Source: Schizochytrium sp. TIO01 (taxonomy: Eukaryota > Sar > Bigyra > Thraustochytrida > Thraustochytriidae). Taken from it: a stretch of 64,000 nucleotides of DNA. The notes under the pieces were generated by a model. That model was not told the origin of the DNA. It did not search any database and was given only the letters and a program-made list of their open reading frames with translations. Where the stretch lies: assembly GCA_004764695.1 (NCBI GenBank), contig SMSO01000033.1, positions 1,317,001-1,381,000 of the forward strand, read 5' to 3'. Shown here in pieces: positions 63,991-64,000 of the stretch. How positions within the stretch are numbered: position 1 is the first letter of the stretch; the number at the start of each line of letters is the position of its first letter. A program made the position numbers and the translations under genes.

Positions 63991-64000
63991 TTTGTACTTG

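Overview
This is a stretch of a nuclear genome from a unicellular eukaryote. The evidence is a DNA polymerase epsilon catalytic subunit, the H/ACA snoRNP protein GAR1, the Sm-assembly chaperone pICln with one recognisable GTAAGT...AG intron, a KNL1-like kinetochore protein, an SPX-domain protein and eukaryotic tRNA-Gly(GCC) genes with internal A and B boxes. Nearly all genes are single open frames, so the genome is intron-poor. An intron-poor protist full of tetranucleotide microsatellites would fit a thraustochytrid or other stramenopile, but nothing in the window proves a lineage.

Layout. Positions 1-20,000 carry no gene I can support. They alternate between microsatellite-rich DNA (1-5.4 kb and 7.1-16.9 kb) and plainer AT-richer DNA (5.4-7.1 kb and 17-20 kb). 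Positions 20.0-33.5 kb hold five genes: a type II membrane protein with glycine-rich repeats; a protein with a degenerate PARP-like domain; a KNL1-like coiled-coil/RWD protein; an organelle-targeted, divergent PRPP synthetase on the minus strand; and GAR1. Positions 35.2-38.2 kb hold nine near-identical tRNA-Gly(GCC) genes, eight on the minus strand in two tandem arrays with a unit of about 178 bp, around a small membrane-protein gene. Positions 38.8-45.4 kb hold a long coiled-coil protein, pICln (its coding end overlaps the previous gene tail-to-tail), a small membrane-anchored protein and an SPX-domain protein. Positions 45.4-56.3 kb are a second gene-poor, microsatellite-dense block with one (GTTT)n tract of about 240 bp. 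Positions 56.3-64 kb are filled by POLE on the minus strand, read in two frames that are offset by one base near 60,020.

The genes are mostly unrelated housekeeping functions (replication, chromosome segregation, RNP assembly, nucleotide synthesis, phosphate sensing), each with its own promoter. Nothing suggests an operon or a transferred cluster. The most unusual items are the PARP-like protein that has lost its HGT motif, the short KNL1-like protein with no long N-terminal region, the one-base frame offset and long acidic insertion in POLE, the divergent PRPP synthetase, and the tRNA-Gly arrays with a conserved hairpin-forming upstream element.

Limits: GC and domain statements are by eye, no search was run, and start codons were set to the first ATG in each frame rather than to the longest frame.
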